Assembly (NCBI GenBank): GCA_018302545.1 | Contig: JAGVZM010000011.1 | Coordinates: forward strand, 1-46,231 | Length of the DNA stretch: 46,231 nt | Origin: Candidatus Woesearchaeota archaeon | Lineage (GTDB): Archaea > Nanobdellota > Nanobdellia > SCGC-AAA011-G17 > GW2011-AR18 | Direction: 5' to 3' | Part shown: in pieces, positions 16,832 to 25,202 of the stretch | Numbering within the stretch: position 1 is the stretch's first letter | How the letters are laid out: each line of letters opens with the position of its first letter | The notes under the pieces: generated by a model | Database searches by the model: none | Seen by the model: only the letters and a program-made list of their open reading frames with translations | Told to the model about the DNA's origin: nothing | Program-made: the position numbers and the translations under genes

Positions 16832-17551
16832 ATGGAAATATTAGAAAATGTTGAAACTTTGGATTTAGGAGTTTATATTAAAAATTATAAAACTTGGGTT
16901 ATTTCAGATTTACATTTAGGTTATGAAGAAAGTTTGAATAAAAGAGGAGTTTTAATTCCTAGAACGCAATTTAATGAAATTTATTCTAGAATTGAAAAAG
17001 TTTTGAAATCTAATGAAATAGAAGTTATTGTTATTACAGGGGATTTGAAGCATGAATTTGGAGCAATACATAGCACAGAGTGGGATAATATTATCTCTAT
17101 TATAAATTTATTTTTAAAATATGCTAAAAAGTTAGTTTTAATTAAAGGAAATCATGATGTCACTTTACCATTTATAACTAAGAAAAAAAACATAGATCTT
17201 TTACCTTATTACAAATTTGGATATTTTATTTGTTTGCATGGGGATGAAATTATAGATGAGATTAAAAATAGTAAACTTATAATTATGGGACATGAACATC
17301 CTGCAATAGGTTTAAAAGAAAAAGCTAAATATGAGGTATTTAAGTGTTTTTTAGTTGGTAAATTTAGAAATAATACTTTAATTGTTTTACCTTCTTTTAA
17401 TAATTTAACAATAGGAACTGATGTTTTAAGACAAAAACTATTAAGCCCATTTTTACAAGATAATTTAAGAAATTTTTCTGCTTTTATTGTTGAAGATAAT
17501 AAGGTCTTAGATTTTGGAAAATTAAAAAATTTGACAAATGATATAAACTAG
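16832..17551 (+). CDS. Calcineurin-like metallophosphoesterase
   Basis: This 239-residue protein has all metal-site motifs in order: ISDLHLGYEESL, VITGDLKHEFG, IKGNHDVTLPF, LHGDE, and MGHEHPAIGL. The DLHLG...RG-LIP spacing matches the archaeal and DNA-ligase-associated phosphoesterase subfamily, thought to act on nucleic acids or nucleotides. A real substrate cannot be read from the sequence. The ATG at 16832 follows an AT-rich leader. Confidence 0.88.
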   Translation: MEILENVETLDLGVYIKNYKTWVISDLHLGYEESLNKRGVLIPRTQFNEIYSRIEKVLKSNEIEVIVITGDLKHEFGAIHSTEWDNIISIINLFLKYAKKLVLIKGNHDVTLPFITKKKNIDLLPYYKFGYFICLHGDEIIDEIKNSKLIIMGHEHPAIGLKEKAKYEVFKCFLVGKFRNNTLIVLPSFNNLTIGTDVLRQKLLSPFLQDNLRNFSAFIVEDNKVLDFGKLKNLTNDIN

Positions 17552-17569
17552 CTTTCTTTATAGTATTTT

Positions 17570-17992
17570 ATGGTAAGAGGGGTAGTTAGGCATTTAGGAA
17601 AGGTAAAGGAAGTTAGATGGCTAGTTCCTGGTTGGGTGTGGTACCAGTATTATAAGGTTCATAAAGATAAGGGTTATAAAAAACATAAAGCTCTGTTAAA
17701 GGGAGCAAAAGCTGAGGCTTTAAGAGTTGCGGTTACAGCTTCATTTCCTGTTCCAGGAAGTTATGAATTAACTACTGCTGGTTTAGCTTATGTTAAAAAT
17801 AAAATTGAAAAAGGAGATATTTATGACTTTAATATTAAAGATATTAAATCTGTTATTCCTATTATGAGAAAAAATAAGTTTGCTGTTAGAAAACCCCATA
17901 AAAAAAATAAGATTATTAGTGTCAAAGAAAAAGCTAGAGAGAAAATTCAAAAATATACAGGTAGAATATTTAGAAAAAATAAGAAATATTGA
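17570..17992 (+). CDS. Basic protein of unknown function
   Basis: This 140-residue, Lys-rich protein (strongly basic, especially its last 40 residues) begins 18 nt after the phosphoesterase gene. A central segment EALRVAVTASFPVPGSYELTTAGLAYVKNK looks amphipathic or membrane-associated. No family is recognised. The basic tail suggests binding to nucleic acid or membrane lipids. Confidence 0.5.
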   Translation: MVRGVVRHLGKVKEVRWLVPGWVWYQYYKVHKDKGYKKHKALLKGAKAEALRVAVTASFPVPGSYELTTAGLAYVKNKIEKGDIYDFNIKDIKSVIPIMRKNKFAVRKPHKKNKIISVKEKAREKIQKYTGRIFRKNKKY

Positions 17993-18000
17993 ATATTACT

Positions 18001-18043
18001 ATTGGGGGTTTGTAAATCGAATCAATTTGAAATTAGAATATTT
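18001..18043 (+). repeat. Copy A of a 43-bp diverged repeat (coding remnant?)
   Basis: This stretch matches 18982-19024 at 35 of 43 positions. Read in the same frame, both copies encode W-x-F-x-N-R-I-N-L-x-L-E-Y, and half of the codons that differ are synonymous. This indicates remnants of one protein family. Copy A lies just after the stop of the gene ending at 17992, in a frame that closes at 18077. Confidence 0.5.
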
Positions 18044-18083
18044 AGAAAGAAAATATTATAAATTAGATTTATCTTAGAGATTT

Positions 18084-18452
18084 ATGAATTTAAAACAAAA
18101 ATTAAGTTATTTTTCTATTGCTTTGGTTATTACATTTATAAGTTTAAGAATTTATTTGTTAATTTTTCCTTTTAGTAATCTAAATATTGGAAATTATAAT
18201 CTACATCATTTGTATACTGGTGCTTTTTTGTTGGTTATTATTTTTATTTTATTATTATTTGATATCATAAATAAGTATACTTTAATATTAGGAGGGATAT
18301 TTAGTGCATTTATTTTAGATGAACTTGTTTATTTGATTTTTACAGATGGAAGTGATTTAAGTTATTTGACACCTATTTCTTTTTATGGAGGATTAATTTT
18401 TGTATTTTTAGTTTTATTATTTATAATTATTTTGTATTATTTTAAGAAATGA
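18084..18452 (+). CDS. Four-helix membrane protein, unknown
   Basis: This 122-residue protein has four predicted membrane helices and the conserved-looking segments NLHHLYTGAFLL and LDELVYLIFTDGSDLSYLTPISF. The His pair, Asp and Glu sit at membrane edges and could bind a metal. Similar short proteins recur in archaea, but I know of no assigned function. Confidence 0.6.
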   Translation: MNLKQKLSYFSIALVITFISLRIYLLIFPFSNLNIGNYNLHHLYTGAFLLVIIFILLLFDIINKYTLILGGIFSAFILDELVYLIFTDGSDLSYLTPISFYGGLIFVFLVLLFIIILYYFKK

Positions 18453-18494
18453 ATTAAATCTTTAGTGGCCCCCTAGGCAAAATCTTAAGAAAGA

Positions 18495-18503
18495 TTTATA
18501 TAT
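18495..18503 (+). promoter_or_regulatory. TATA box of the 18526 lipoprotein gene
   Basis: A strong tttatatat box, preceded by the BRE-like aagaaaga, lies about 25-30 nt before the ATG at 18526, so transcription probably starts at or next to the start codon. Confidence 0.6.
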
Positions 18504-18525
18504 ACCTCTTTATTAGATTATTTAT

Positions 18526-18927
18526 ATGAGAAAGGGTGTAATTGTAGTTTTATTCATTCTCTCAATAAATATATTACTTACTTCATGCACAGATCAAGAA
18601 TTTACTGAAGCCTTATGTCATGATACTTCTGAAGATTCTGCTTTTGTTAAAATATGGTGTAAGATGCAAAACAACTCACCTAATTCACAAAATGATGAAG
18701 AAGAAAAAGATTATGGATGTATAGATTATGATGGAGGATTAGATTATTATAGAGCATCATATACTATAAGTGGTAGAGATGCTTATAGATCTGATGATTA
18801 TTGTAATGATGCAACCCTTATAATTGAATCTTATTGTGGTTCTGATAATGGAAAAATATATTATAGAACAACCTCATTTACTTGTCCGAACGGTTGTGAA
18901 TTAGGTGCTTGTAGAAATAATACATAA
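18526..18927 (+). CDS. Cys-rich small lipoprotein
   Basis: This 133-residue protein has a signal peptide with a lipobox-like LLTSC. The mature part is acidic, with paired Cys residues (CHD, WC, GCIDYDGG, YCNDA, SYC, FTCPNGCELGAC) that could form disulfides. The end motif CPNGCELGACRN resembles repeats found in secreted proteins of Pacearchaeota-type genomes. It is probably leaderless (TATA at 18495). Confidence 0.6.
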   Translation: MRKGVIVVLFILSINILLTSCTDQEFTEALCHDTSEDSAFVKIWCKMQNNSPNSQNDEEEKDYGCIDYDGGLDYYRASYTISGRDAYRSDDYCNDATLIIESYCGSDNGKIYYRTTSFTCPNGCELGACRNNT

Positions 18928-18981
18928 AATATTTTTTATATATAAATTATTTATTTAGAGTAAATTTAGGAAATATTAATG

Positions 18982-19024
18982 ATTGGGCATTTGGAAATAG
19001 AATTAATTTAATATTGGAATATTT
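18982..19024 (+). repeat. Copy B of a 43-bp diverged repeat (coding remnant?)
   Basis: This is the partner of 18001-18043. Its frame reads GNINDWAFGNRINLILEYF and stops at 19026-19028. It sits in the gap between the lipoprotein gene and the 3' end of the LAGLIDADG endonuclease gene. Confidence 0.5.
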
Positions 19025-19042
19025 CTAATAATTTTTTTAGTA

Positions 19043-20551
19043 TTAGGTAGTTATTATCTCTGGTACTTTCATTTTTGTTGTAATAATATGCCACTGCTTT
19101 TTTCTCTTTTTATTGTTATTTCCTACTAGATGTTTAAACCCCAAATGAGTTAAATCATTTTCTTTTCTTATTCTTTTAATTGTTGTACTACTTATTCCAA
19201 ACTCGCCCATAATTTTTGAATACTTTATTTCTGGATTATCTTTATAAATCTGAATTATTCTTTTTTCTATTTCTTCTGGAATTTTCCTACTTGCGCCCAT
19301 TCCTCGTTTTCCGTAATATTTATGATAAGCTCTAAAGCCAATTTGTTTTGAAACATTAAATTGTTTTGCAATTTCTTCAATTTTTATCTTAGGATTATTT
19401 TTAGCAAGATCTGCGATTTGTTTTCTTAATTCTTCTTGTATTTTAACTACTCTTTTTCCCAGATTATTTTCTTTCAGCACTCTTTGTACTTTTAGTCTTC
19501 CTAATTTTATTTTTTCAGAAATTTCTTTTGTATTTGTGATTCCGGAATTGTAAATTTCTATTATTTTGTCTTCCACTTCTTTTGGAGTTTTGTGCCAGAC
19601 AGGTTTTTTACCTGTGAAGTAATTTGTTTCTTCTTTAATTCCAGGATATTTTTGCATCATATATAAGAATTTTTTATATTTAACTTGATGTAGTGTCATT
19701 AAACGCTGTTTTAGAAGTTGGACTAAATTGTGACGTTGGGAAATTAGTGTTTCACTATAATTATTATAAATTTTCAATTCTATGTGTAATATAGCCATAC
19801 ATTTTCGATAAATTTCTCTCTCAAGCACATTAGAATCAGAAATATGGACTGAATAATGTCCATTTTCTCTTTCATTACTAACACACCCTTCACCTGCTAT
19901 AAGCCCACTCATAAATGATCGAATGTTATCTTTAGATTCATATAATAAAACATTATAAGTAATCGAATAAATAAATTTCTTAATTATTTGGCTTAATAAG
20001 TTCTTCTTAATTTCAATTATTAATGTGCCGTAATAATTTCTTTTTAGTCTTGTATGTTCAACATTCGTGTAAGTTACTTTTTTTGGATATGATTCTTCTA
20101 ATTTTATAGTTGTTTCTTTTATCCAATAATCAATCACTTTATTTTCAATTTCTTTTTTAACTAAACTGTCAGAAGGTTCTTTTGAATTGACTTTAATTGA
20201 CCATTTCCACTCTTCTTTCTTTATCTCTAGCCATTTATCAAACCATTTGAATACTTTATTAATTAACCGAGGTTCTGAATTTGCGAAATTTAAAGATCCA
20301 TTTTGAGTTTTTCCCATCTCCGCTTGTAACAAACCTAAAACTTCGAAAGTCTCTTGGTTCTTAAAAATAAACCTTGGAATTGTTAAACTATGTTCTTGTT
20401 GAGAATTATTAGAATGTTTGGAGATGTAAGAAAGAGAGATATATTTTTCATCTGCTTTAAAAAATAGTTCGTATTTATTCCCATTCTCCCCAGCAACGAT
20501 CTCCTTAGGAAGATAATCAAGTAAATCAAAATAATCACATTTCTTTTCCAT
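19043..20551 (-). CDS. Stand-alone LAGLIDADG homing endonuclease-like protein with C-terminal HTH array
   Basis: This 502-residue protein has two LAGLIDADG helices, at about 69-80 (FEVLGLLQAEMG) and 213-225 (FMSGLIAGEGCVS). The acidic catalytic positions are retained (E in the first, E in the second). The spacing suits a single-chain double-motif endonuclease. Residues 330-490 hold several helix-turn-helix-like segments with repeated I-E-I-Y-x-x-N-P and IKRI/RV-KENDL patterns, which would add DNA specificity. No intein splice motifs are present and the gene is free-standing, just downstream of uS9. This suggests invasion of the ribosomal gene cluster. Confidence 0.8.
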   Translation of the reverse strand: MEKKCDYFDLLDYLPKEIVAGENGNKYELFFKADEKYISLSYISKHSNNSQQEHSLTIPRFIFKNQETFEVLGLLQAEMGKTQNGSLNFANSEPRLINKVFKWFDKWLEIKKEEWKWSIKVNSKEPSDSLVKKEIENKVIDYWIKETTIKLEESYPKKVTYTNVEHTRLKRNYYGTLIIEIKKNLLSQIIKKFIYSITYNVLLYESKDNIRSFMSGLIAGEGCVSNERENGHYSVHISDSNVLEREIYRKCMAILHIELKIYNNYSETLISQRHNLVQLLKQRLMTLHQVKYKKFLYMMQKYPGIKEETNYFTGKKPVWHKTPKEVEDKIIEIYNSGITNTKEISEKIKLGRLKVQRVLKENNLGKRVVKIQEELRKQIADLAKNNPKIKIEEIAKQFNVSKQIGFRAYHKYYGKRGMGASRKIPEEIEKRIIQIYKDNPEIKYSKIMGEFGISSTTIKRIRKENDLTHLGFKHLVGNNNKKRKKQWHIITTKMKVPEIITT

Positions 20552-20650
20552 ATATAATTTTAGGTTATTTTATTTATAAATTCTGCGCGCGTAACTCTTG
20601 TCGTGTCGTCCACCATAGAAATTTAATATATATTTTACGAAATATATTTT

Positions 20651-21055
20651 CTATCTATAGCTTTTCTGACGGGCAGCACGTGCTCTAGAATCGTTTGGTT
20701 TTCTCTGTTCACGCTGACGTACATCCCAAATTAAAAGATGCCTATCATAATCTAAGAATGTTTTTTTCAATTTTTTATTAAAGTCTACTAATGCCCTTGC
20801 AATTGCAGATCTTGCTGCTTCAGTTTGACCTTGAACTCCGCCACCTGAAACTTTAACATCTATATCAACATTTTCCCAGGTATCACCTGATAAAAGCAAT
20901 GGTTCCATTAAACGCATTCTAAGAATTTCTGTTTTAATAGTATTTAGATTTTGACTATTTATTCTTACAATCCCTTTTCCTGGTGTAAGTGTAGCTCTTG
21001 CTACAGCATATTTTCTTTTACCTGTTGTTTGTATTGCTTTAGATTTAGTTGCCAA
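20651..21055 (-). CDS. rps9: Ribosomal protein uS9
   Basis: This 134-residue protein is full length for archaeal uS9, with GKRKYAVARATLTPGKGIVRIN, the GGGVQGQTEAARSAIARAL helix and the basic RAARQKSYR end that reaches the P-site tRNA. No ATG exists near the beginning. The start is a TTG at 21055, 1 nt after the uL13 stop, so the two are coupled. uL13-uS9 is the ancestral archaeal order. Confidence 0.95.
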   Translation of the reverse strand: MATKSKAIQTTGKRKYAVARATLTPGKGIVRINSQNLNTIKTEILRMRLMEPLLLSGDTWENVDIDVKVSGGGVQGQTEAARSAIARALVDFNKKLKKTFLDYDRHLLIWDVRQREQRKPNDSRARAARQKSYR

Positions 21056-21056
21056 T

Positions 21057-21476
21057 TTATGCTACTCCTTTATGATAAGCTCTTGATATATCATTAACTG
21101 TTATGAACTTTAATGTATTTAATTTTGTGTAACTAGCCTCTTTTATTGTTTCTATTTTTTGATTTTGATATTTATCGGGAATACCTGTGAAACATTTTAC
21201 CCTTTTGAATGCCTTGCTTCCTCTTTCTTGTCTATATGGAAGCATTCCCCTTATAGTTCTTCTTACTAATTTGTCTGGTGTTTTTTGAAGAAATGGACCT
21301 TTATAAGGGCCTCCTAAATCATTTATTTCTTTAAATTCATTTAATATAGAAGTTTTATTTCCAGTTATTATTGCTTTTTCACAATTAACTATTATTACAG
21401 GATTACCCTCTAATGCTTGCTTAGCTGCATAAGTTGCCAGTCTTCCTAAAATCAAGTTTTCAGCATTTATTATCAT
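21057..21476 (-). CDS. rpl13: Ribosomal protein uL13
   Basis: This 139-residue protein begins IINAENLILGRLATYAAKQAL and contains VNCEKAIITGNK, the GPFLQKTPDKLVRRTIRGMLP core and the YRQERGSKAFKRVKCF segment, all diagnostic of archaeal uL13. It is followed directly by uS9. Upstream lies a divergent zinc-finger gene with a shared intergenic region of about 100 bp. Confidence 0.95.
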   Translation of the reverse strand: MIINAENLILGRLATYAAKQALEGNPVIIVNCEKAIITGNKTSILNEFKEINDLGGPYKGPFLQKTPDKLVRRTIRGMLPYRQERGSKAFKRVKCFTGIPDKYQNQKIETIKEASYTKLNTLKFITVNDISRAYHKGVA

Positions 21477-21580
21477 AAGGATTTGAGGATCTGAGGGGTT
21501 TTTAAAGTTTTTGGGTGATTTTGTTATTACTTTTTAGTTTTTGGACTTCTTTTTATAAGATTATTTGTTTTATTGTTTTT

Positions 21581-21892
21581 ATGGTCAGAAATTCTTATGG
21601 CTCAACAAAGATGGCTCGTTGTCCTATATGCAGTAAAAATGCAATTACTAAAAATAAATTGGGTATTAATGTTTGTAAAGAACATGCAAATTTTGATTTT
21701 CCAGACCTTAAATGTACTTGCAAAGAGGTTATGGATTTAAGAGAGGGTAAATATGGTCCTTTCTGTATATGCAGTAGGTGTGGGATTATGAATTTAAGAA
21801 AGGCTTTAGAAATTAATAAATTAAATCTTATTCAAAATGATAAAAAAGAAATTATTGTAGATTCTAAAAATGCACATTTATTTGGATTGTAA
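21581..21892 (+). CDS. Small zinc-ribbon protein
   Basis: The ATG at 21581 lies about 28 nt after a TATA-like ttataaga (about 21553), so a leaderless start there is preferred. Upstream ATG frames add only hydrophobic, low-quality sequence. The product, about 103 residues, has CPICSKN, a later KCTCKE and YGPFCICSRCG, so at least six Cys in pairs that could bind one or two zincs. The last part resembles the topoisomerase-type C4 zinc finger (LREGKYGPFxxCS). A nucleic-acid role is inferred. Confidence 0.6.
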   Translation: MVRNSYGSTKMARCPICSKNAITKNKLGINVCKEHANFDFPDLKCTCKEVMDLREGKYGPFCICSRCGIMNLRKALEINKLNLIQNDKKEIIVDSKNAHLFGL

Positions 21893-21932
21893 ATCAAATC
21901 ATAGATTAAATTTCAAAGATATATTATTAGAT

Positions 21933-23297
21933 TTATTCTTTGCCTTCTAATTTTCCTTTTTTTCCAGCTTCTCTTGGTTCTTCTATTACTTCATTTCTTT
22001 CATTTAAAGTTTCAGGATTAGCTTCCACTACCTCTTGATTAACATCTCTATCACCTATAAATACTTCCATTGCAACTGGTGTTCCACCAGGAATGCTAAG
22101 TCTGTTATTGTATAAAGCTACACCTCCCTCTATTGAAGAGTCTATTTCAATAACTCCAAGAGTATTGGTCAAGAAATACAAGAAATTTTCTCCTACAGCA
22201 AGATCAGTAGGTGAAGAATGTGTACCTAACCCTATTGTGTGTCTTAAAGATAATGGTCTTGCTAAAAAGTGAGGATTTGTTACAAAAAACGTAATTTGAT
22301 TAGCTGTTCCTCGGGATATAAATACAAGTTCATTACCTTCTACAGTCGTATAAACTATATCCTCAGGAGAATCTCCTATAAGTGTAGCAGTTCTACTAGA
22401 GTGTAGTTGATCAACAGTAAATTGTTGTGAATTTGCAAGGTTTCTATATTGTCCATTATTTAACCTTAAATAATTTCCATTTTGGGTAATATCCCAAACC
22501 AAACCATCAATTTTGCTTGCATAATAGACTTTACCTAAAGGCCCTAAACCTATCCTTCCAGGAGATGGTCCAAATCTTGATGGAGGATATGGAACTATAT
22601 TACGATAACGCGGATCAGTAGTACCTCCAGAAATAACAGTATTTAAATTTGGAGAACCAATATTTCTAGTATTAGCAGTTATAGTTTCACCCTCTTCATC
22701 TATTAAGTATAAAGTGTTTTGAGACAAATACAGTTCTTTAGCTCCTCCTGTAGGCAATACAACTTGAACTCTATCAGATGTATCAATATTTATTCTGTCA
22801 AAGCCTTGTTGTGTTGTAACATATATATATTGAGAATCTGCTTTGATATCTCTTGGATGTGGGGAACCTCTAGTAATAGTAATTAAGTTATTTAGACTAC
22901 AGTCTTCTGTGTTAATAACACTAATAGTATTGTCTTCAGAATTAGTAATATAGACCTTTGTACCATCAGGACTAACAGCTAGTCTTTTAGAATCTCTACC
23001 TAAATTAGCTTGACAAATTAATAGATCATTGTGGATTAGATTATTTCCTGCACGAACTTCAGAATCTAATAATAAGCCATTATATATAAATAATTCACCA
23101 TTTCTATTTATTCCATTATTTACAAGTACGTATATTTCCTTAACATGCTCTTTATTACCATCTGATACCAGACCTGGCTCACCAGCTTCCCTATCCTCTA
23201 ATTTATCAGAAACTTTTTCTTTAACACAGCCAATTGTAAAAATTAATCCTAATAACAAGATAGAAACAAAAACAATCAACACCTTTTTGTTAAGCAT
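21933..23297 (-). CDS. Beta-propeller lipoprotein (YVTN/NHL-type)
   Basis: This 454-residue protein has a signal peptide with an IGC lipobox. The body has repeated propeller blades, the clearest being KRLAVSPDGTKVYITNSEDN followed by TISVIN, which is the YVTN signature. Later blades read DIKADSQYIYVTTQQGFDRI, DLAVGENFLYFLTN and GPLGKVYYASKIDGLVWDI. The C-terminal 40 residues are acidic and Lys/Glu-rich. It is probably a surface binding protein. It separates uL13/uS9 from eL18 on the minus strand. Confidence 0.75.
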   Translation of the reverse strand: MLNKKVLIVFVSILLLGLIFTIGCVKEKVSDKLEDREAGEPGLVSDGNKEHVKEIYVLVNNGINRNGELFIYNGLLLDSEVRAGNNLIHNDLLICQANLGRDSKRLAVSPDGTKVYITNSEDNTISVINTEDCSLNNLITITRGSPHPRDIKADSQYIYVTTQQGFDRINIDTSDRVQVVLPTGGAKELYLSQNTLYLIDEEGETITANTRNIGSPNLNTVISGGTTDPRYRNIVPYPPSRFGPSPGRIGLGPLGKVYYASKIDGLVWDITQNGNYLRLNNGQYRNLANSQQFTVDQLHSSRTATLIGDSPEDIVYTTVEGNELVFISRGTANQITFFVTNPHFLARPLSLRHTIGLGTHSSPTDLAVGENFLYFLTNTLGVIEIDSSIEGGVALYNNRLSIPGGTPVAMEVFIGDRDVNQEVVEANPETLNERNEVIEEPREAGKKGKLEGKE

Positions 23298-23373
23298 AAA
23301 AAGGTCAAACTAGTAAGTAATAACTTAATCTTGTGATCAGTAATCTTATAAAATTTTGTATTATTTTCTGATT

Positions 23374-23835
23374 ATGAATAGAAAACTAATATTTTATAGA
23401 AGAGATGGTTATGGTCCATTAAAACCTATTAAGGAAATTGAAGTTTCTATTGGACAAGCTGCATTGTTTCCTTATGGCAAGGGTAATAGTATTGAGACAG
23501 AAAAGAGTCTTATTTTTGGTTTTATTTCAGAAGTTAAACCATCTACAAGAAGAACTAGAAATCATAAGACAAGTCAAACCCATACAATTAATAGAGAAGG
23601 AGAATTATTAGTTCTTTGTCCTAAACTGACTTTGAAATCTGCTGTTGAGTTTAGAGGGATTTCTTTACCAGATTACTCTGCTTTAAACAAAAGAGAAGTT
23701 GGTTATTTTACAACACATATAGATCCAGATAGATTATTTATTGGTTCAAATCATGAAATTGCAGATAGATTAATACAACCAGATTTAGAAAAATATTTTG
23801 GAATTTATGCAAGAGACATAAGAAACATGAAATAA
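23374..23835 (+). CDS. Protein of unknown function
   Basis: The ATG at 23374 lies about 25 nt after a ttataaaa box and is preferred over a TTG at 23356. The protein, about 153 residues, is soluble and moderately basic. It has an Arg/Thr-rich stretch KPSTRRTRNHKTSQTH in the middle and an acidic end. No family is recognised. Confidence 0.5.
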   Translation: MNRKLIFYRRDGYGPLKPIKEIEVSIGQAALFPYGKGNSIETEKSLIFGFISEVKPSTRRTRNHKTSQTHTINREGELLVLCPKLTLKSAVEFRGISLPDYSALNKREVGYFTTHIDPDRLFIGSNHEIADRLIQPDLEKYFGIYARDIRNMK

Positions 23836-23964
23836 ATAGTTTTCATTTATAATCTGCGAATTTTTGAGCTAGAAGACCTAATTTCGCTTTTTTAAGCACT
23901 TGAGCAAAGCATAAAACAGGATATTCGTAAAAGATGAGAGGAATTCGTAAGATTTTTAGAAAGT

Positions 23965-23972
23965 TTTATATA
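23965..23972 (+). promoter_or_regulatory. TATA box of the MNT/HEPN operon
   Basis: The box tttatata is preceded by a purine-rich BRE-like tagaaag and lies about 27-34 nt before the ATG at 23999. Confidence 0.6.
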
Positions 23973-23981
23973 TCAATTATG

Positions 23982-23993
23982 GATAATATTATC
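23982..23993 (+). promoter_or_regulatory. 12-bp perfect palindrome at the MNT/HEPN transcription start
   Basis: The sequence gataatattatc equals its reverse complement. It sits between the TATA box and the start codon, where a bound repressor would block initiation. The encoded MNT protein has an N-terminal winged helix that could bind it. Confidence 0.45.
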
Positions 23994-23998
23994 TAAAA

Positions 23999-24571
23999 AT
24001 GGATAACACACTAAAAATTATAGATTACTTGGGAAAACACGTTGGAGAAATTTATACCATGCATGAATTAAGTAGATTATTGAATATTCCTTATGCTTCT
24101 TTTTACCGAACAATCCAACAAATGGAAGACATCTTAATTATAAAAAACATTGGAAAGTCAAAAACAATAGCCCTTAATTTCCAAAATCCTATAATCAAAT
24201 CACATTTAATTATTGCTTCTGATGAAAGAAAAAAAGAATTCTTAAAGAAACACCTCATTATTAAAAAAATAAATGAAGAATTGGATACTCAAGAGATTGT
24301 TCTTATTTTTGGAAGTTATGCGAAAGGAAAAGAAACCGAGAAGAGCGATATAGATTTTTTATTAATAAATAAAGATGGAAAAAAGACTTTATCTTTCTCA
24401 AAATACGAATTTTTATTCAAAAAGAAAATCAATCCAATCTTTATTAGTATTAAAGAATTCAAAGAAATGCTAAAAACAGAGGAAGAAAATGTGGGAAGAC
24501 AAGCATTAAAAGAACATATACTTCTTAGTAATCCGGAACAATTTTGGGAGTGTGTCCTAAATGCCTTTTGA
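23999..24571 (+). CDS. MNT-type nucleotidyltransferase with N-terminal winged helix
   Basis: Residues 1-65 look like a winged helix (EIYTMHELSRLLNIPYASFYRTIQQM). Residues 95-160 form a minimal nucleotidyltransferase domain with GSYAKGKETEKSDIDF (GS at 105-106, Asp117 and Asp119). Such proteins are the antitoxin side of MNT/HEPN pairs; some inactivate the HEPN toxin by AMPylation. The gene overlaps the HEPN gene by 11 nt, consistent with a single module. Confidence 0.85.
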   Translation: MDNTLKIIDYLGKHVGEIYTMHELSRLLNIPYASFYRTIQQMEDILIIKNIGKSKTIALNFQNPIIKSHLIIASDERKKEFLKKHLIIKKINEELDTQEIVLIFGSYAKGKETEKSDIDFLLINKDGKKTLSFSKYEFLFKKKINPIFISIKEFKEMLKTEEENVGRQALKEHILLSNPEQFWECVLNAF

Positions 24572-25082
24572 CAAGAAAACCTATGAGCAATTATTTAGAG
24601 AATGTATAACAGATAAAAGAATAAAGAAATCTCAAGAATTATTTAAGATCAAATTGTTCTTGCAGAAAGGAGAAAACAGTTTGCTCATAGCTAAAAGCAT
24701 GAAAGAAAAGAAACCAAGTAAATATGAATCAGCTAAAATTTATTTGGATTATTGGGCGATTACAATTTCTTATTATTCAATGCTCTATGCTGCAAAAGCA
24801 GCAATTCTTTCAAAAGGCTATGAAGTTTCTGACCACGATGCCGCACAAATCGCACTAGGGCATTTGTTAGTTCCAGATGGATTAGAAAAAGAAGATTTGG
24901 AGATTCTTAATCAGGCTCATAAAATATTTGAGGAGGAATATATCCATTATTTTGAAGATGCAAAAAAGGAAAGCCACATTGTAAGATACTCAGCAATTAA
25001 AAGTTATACTAAAAGAAGATTAGATGAAATTTTTGAGAATGCGAGAAAATTTGTGGCAAAAATTACATTAATGTTACAATAA
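24561..25082 (+). CDS. HEPN-domain protein, partner of the MNT protein
   Basis: This 173-residue all-helical protein has the family's central helices (LDYWAITISYYSMLYAAKAAILSKGYEVSDHDAAQIALGHLL). HEPN toxins are RNases that use an R-x4-6-H motif. I see no Arg at the usual place, only SDHDAAQIALGH, so catalysis may be altered or carried by other residues. It overlaps the MNT gene and ends near the eL18 gene, which points the other way. Confidence 0.75.
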   Translation: MPFDKKTYEQLFRECITDKRIKKSQELFKIKLFLQKGENSLLIAKSMKEKKPSKYESAKIYLDYWAITISYYSMLYAAKAAILSKGYEVSDHDAAQIALGHLLVPDGLEKEDLEILNQAHKIFEEEYIHYFEDAKKESHIVRYSAIKSYTKRRLDEIFENARKFVAKITLMLQ

Positions 25083-25202
25083 GTGTTCTTTTAAAATTTG
25101 TAGACGTATTTCTTTTTTGCAGATCAAACATTTTTTCATAGAATGAAATAGGAAGATAATATAAATATTTCTTGCTATTGTCTTTTTAACTTAAATAGAA
25201 GT

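Larger units (their letters stand above)
23836..23998. other. Intergenic region with short direct repeats and promoter
   Basis: The 163 bases between two plus-strand genes hold the direct repeat attcgtaa twice (at about 23923 and 23942), a ttgagc pair, and, at the right end, the TATA box and palindrome of the MNT/HEPN operon. No RNA gene is evident. Confidence 0.3.

Noticed and set aside
17880-18077. A 65-codon frame overlapping the end of the basic protein gene.
   Set aside because: Its first part is a shifted reading of the basic gene. Only the tail (from 18003) matters, as a coding remnant, and is reported as a repeat.
19043-20551. An intein or a tRNA/rRNA intron origin for the LAGLIDADG protein.
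   Set aside because: No intein splice residues and no flanking exons are seen. uS9 upstream is intact to its normal C-terminus.
20560-20616. An 18-codon minus-strand frame beginning MVDDTTRVTRAEF between uS9 and the endonuclease gene.
   Set aside because: It is very short, has no ribosome site, and overlaps the endonuclease promoter.
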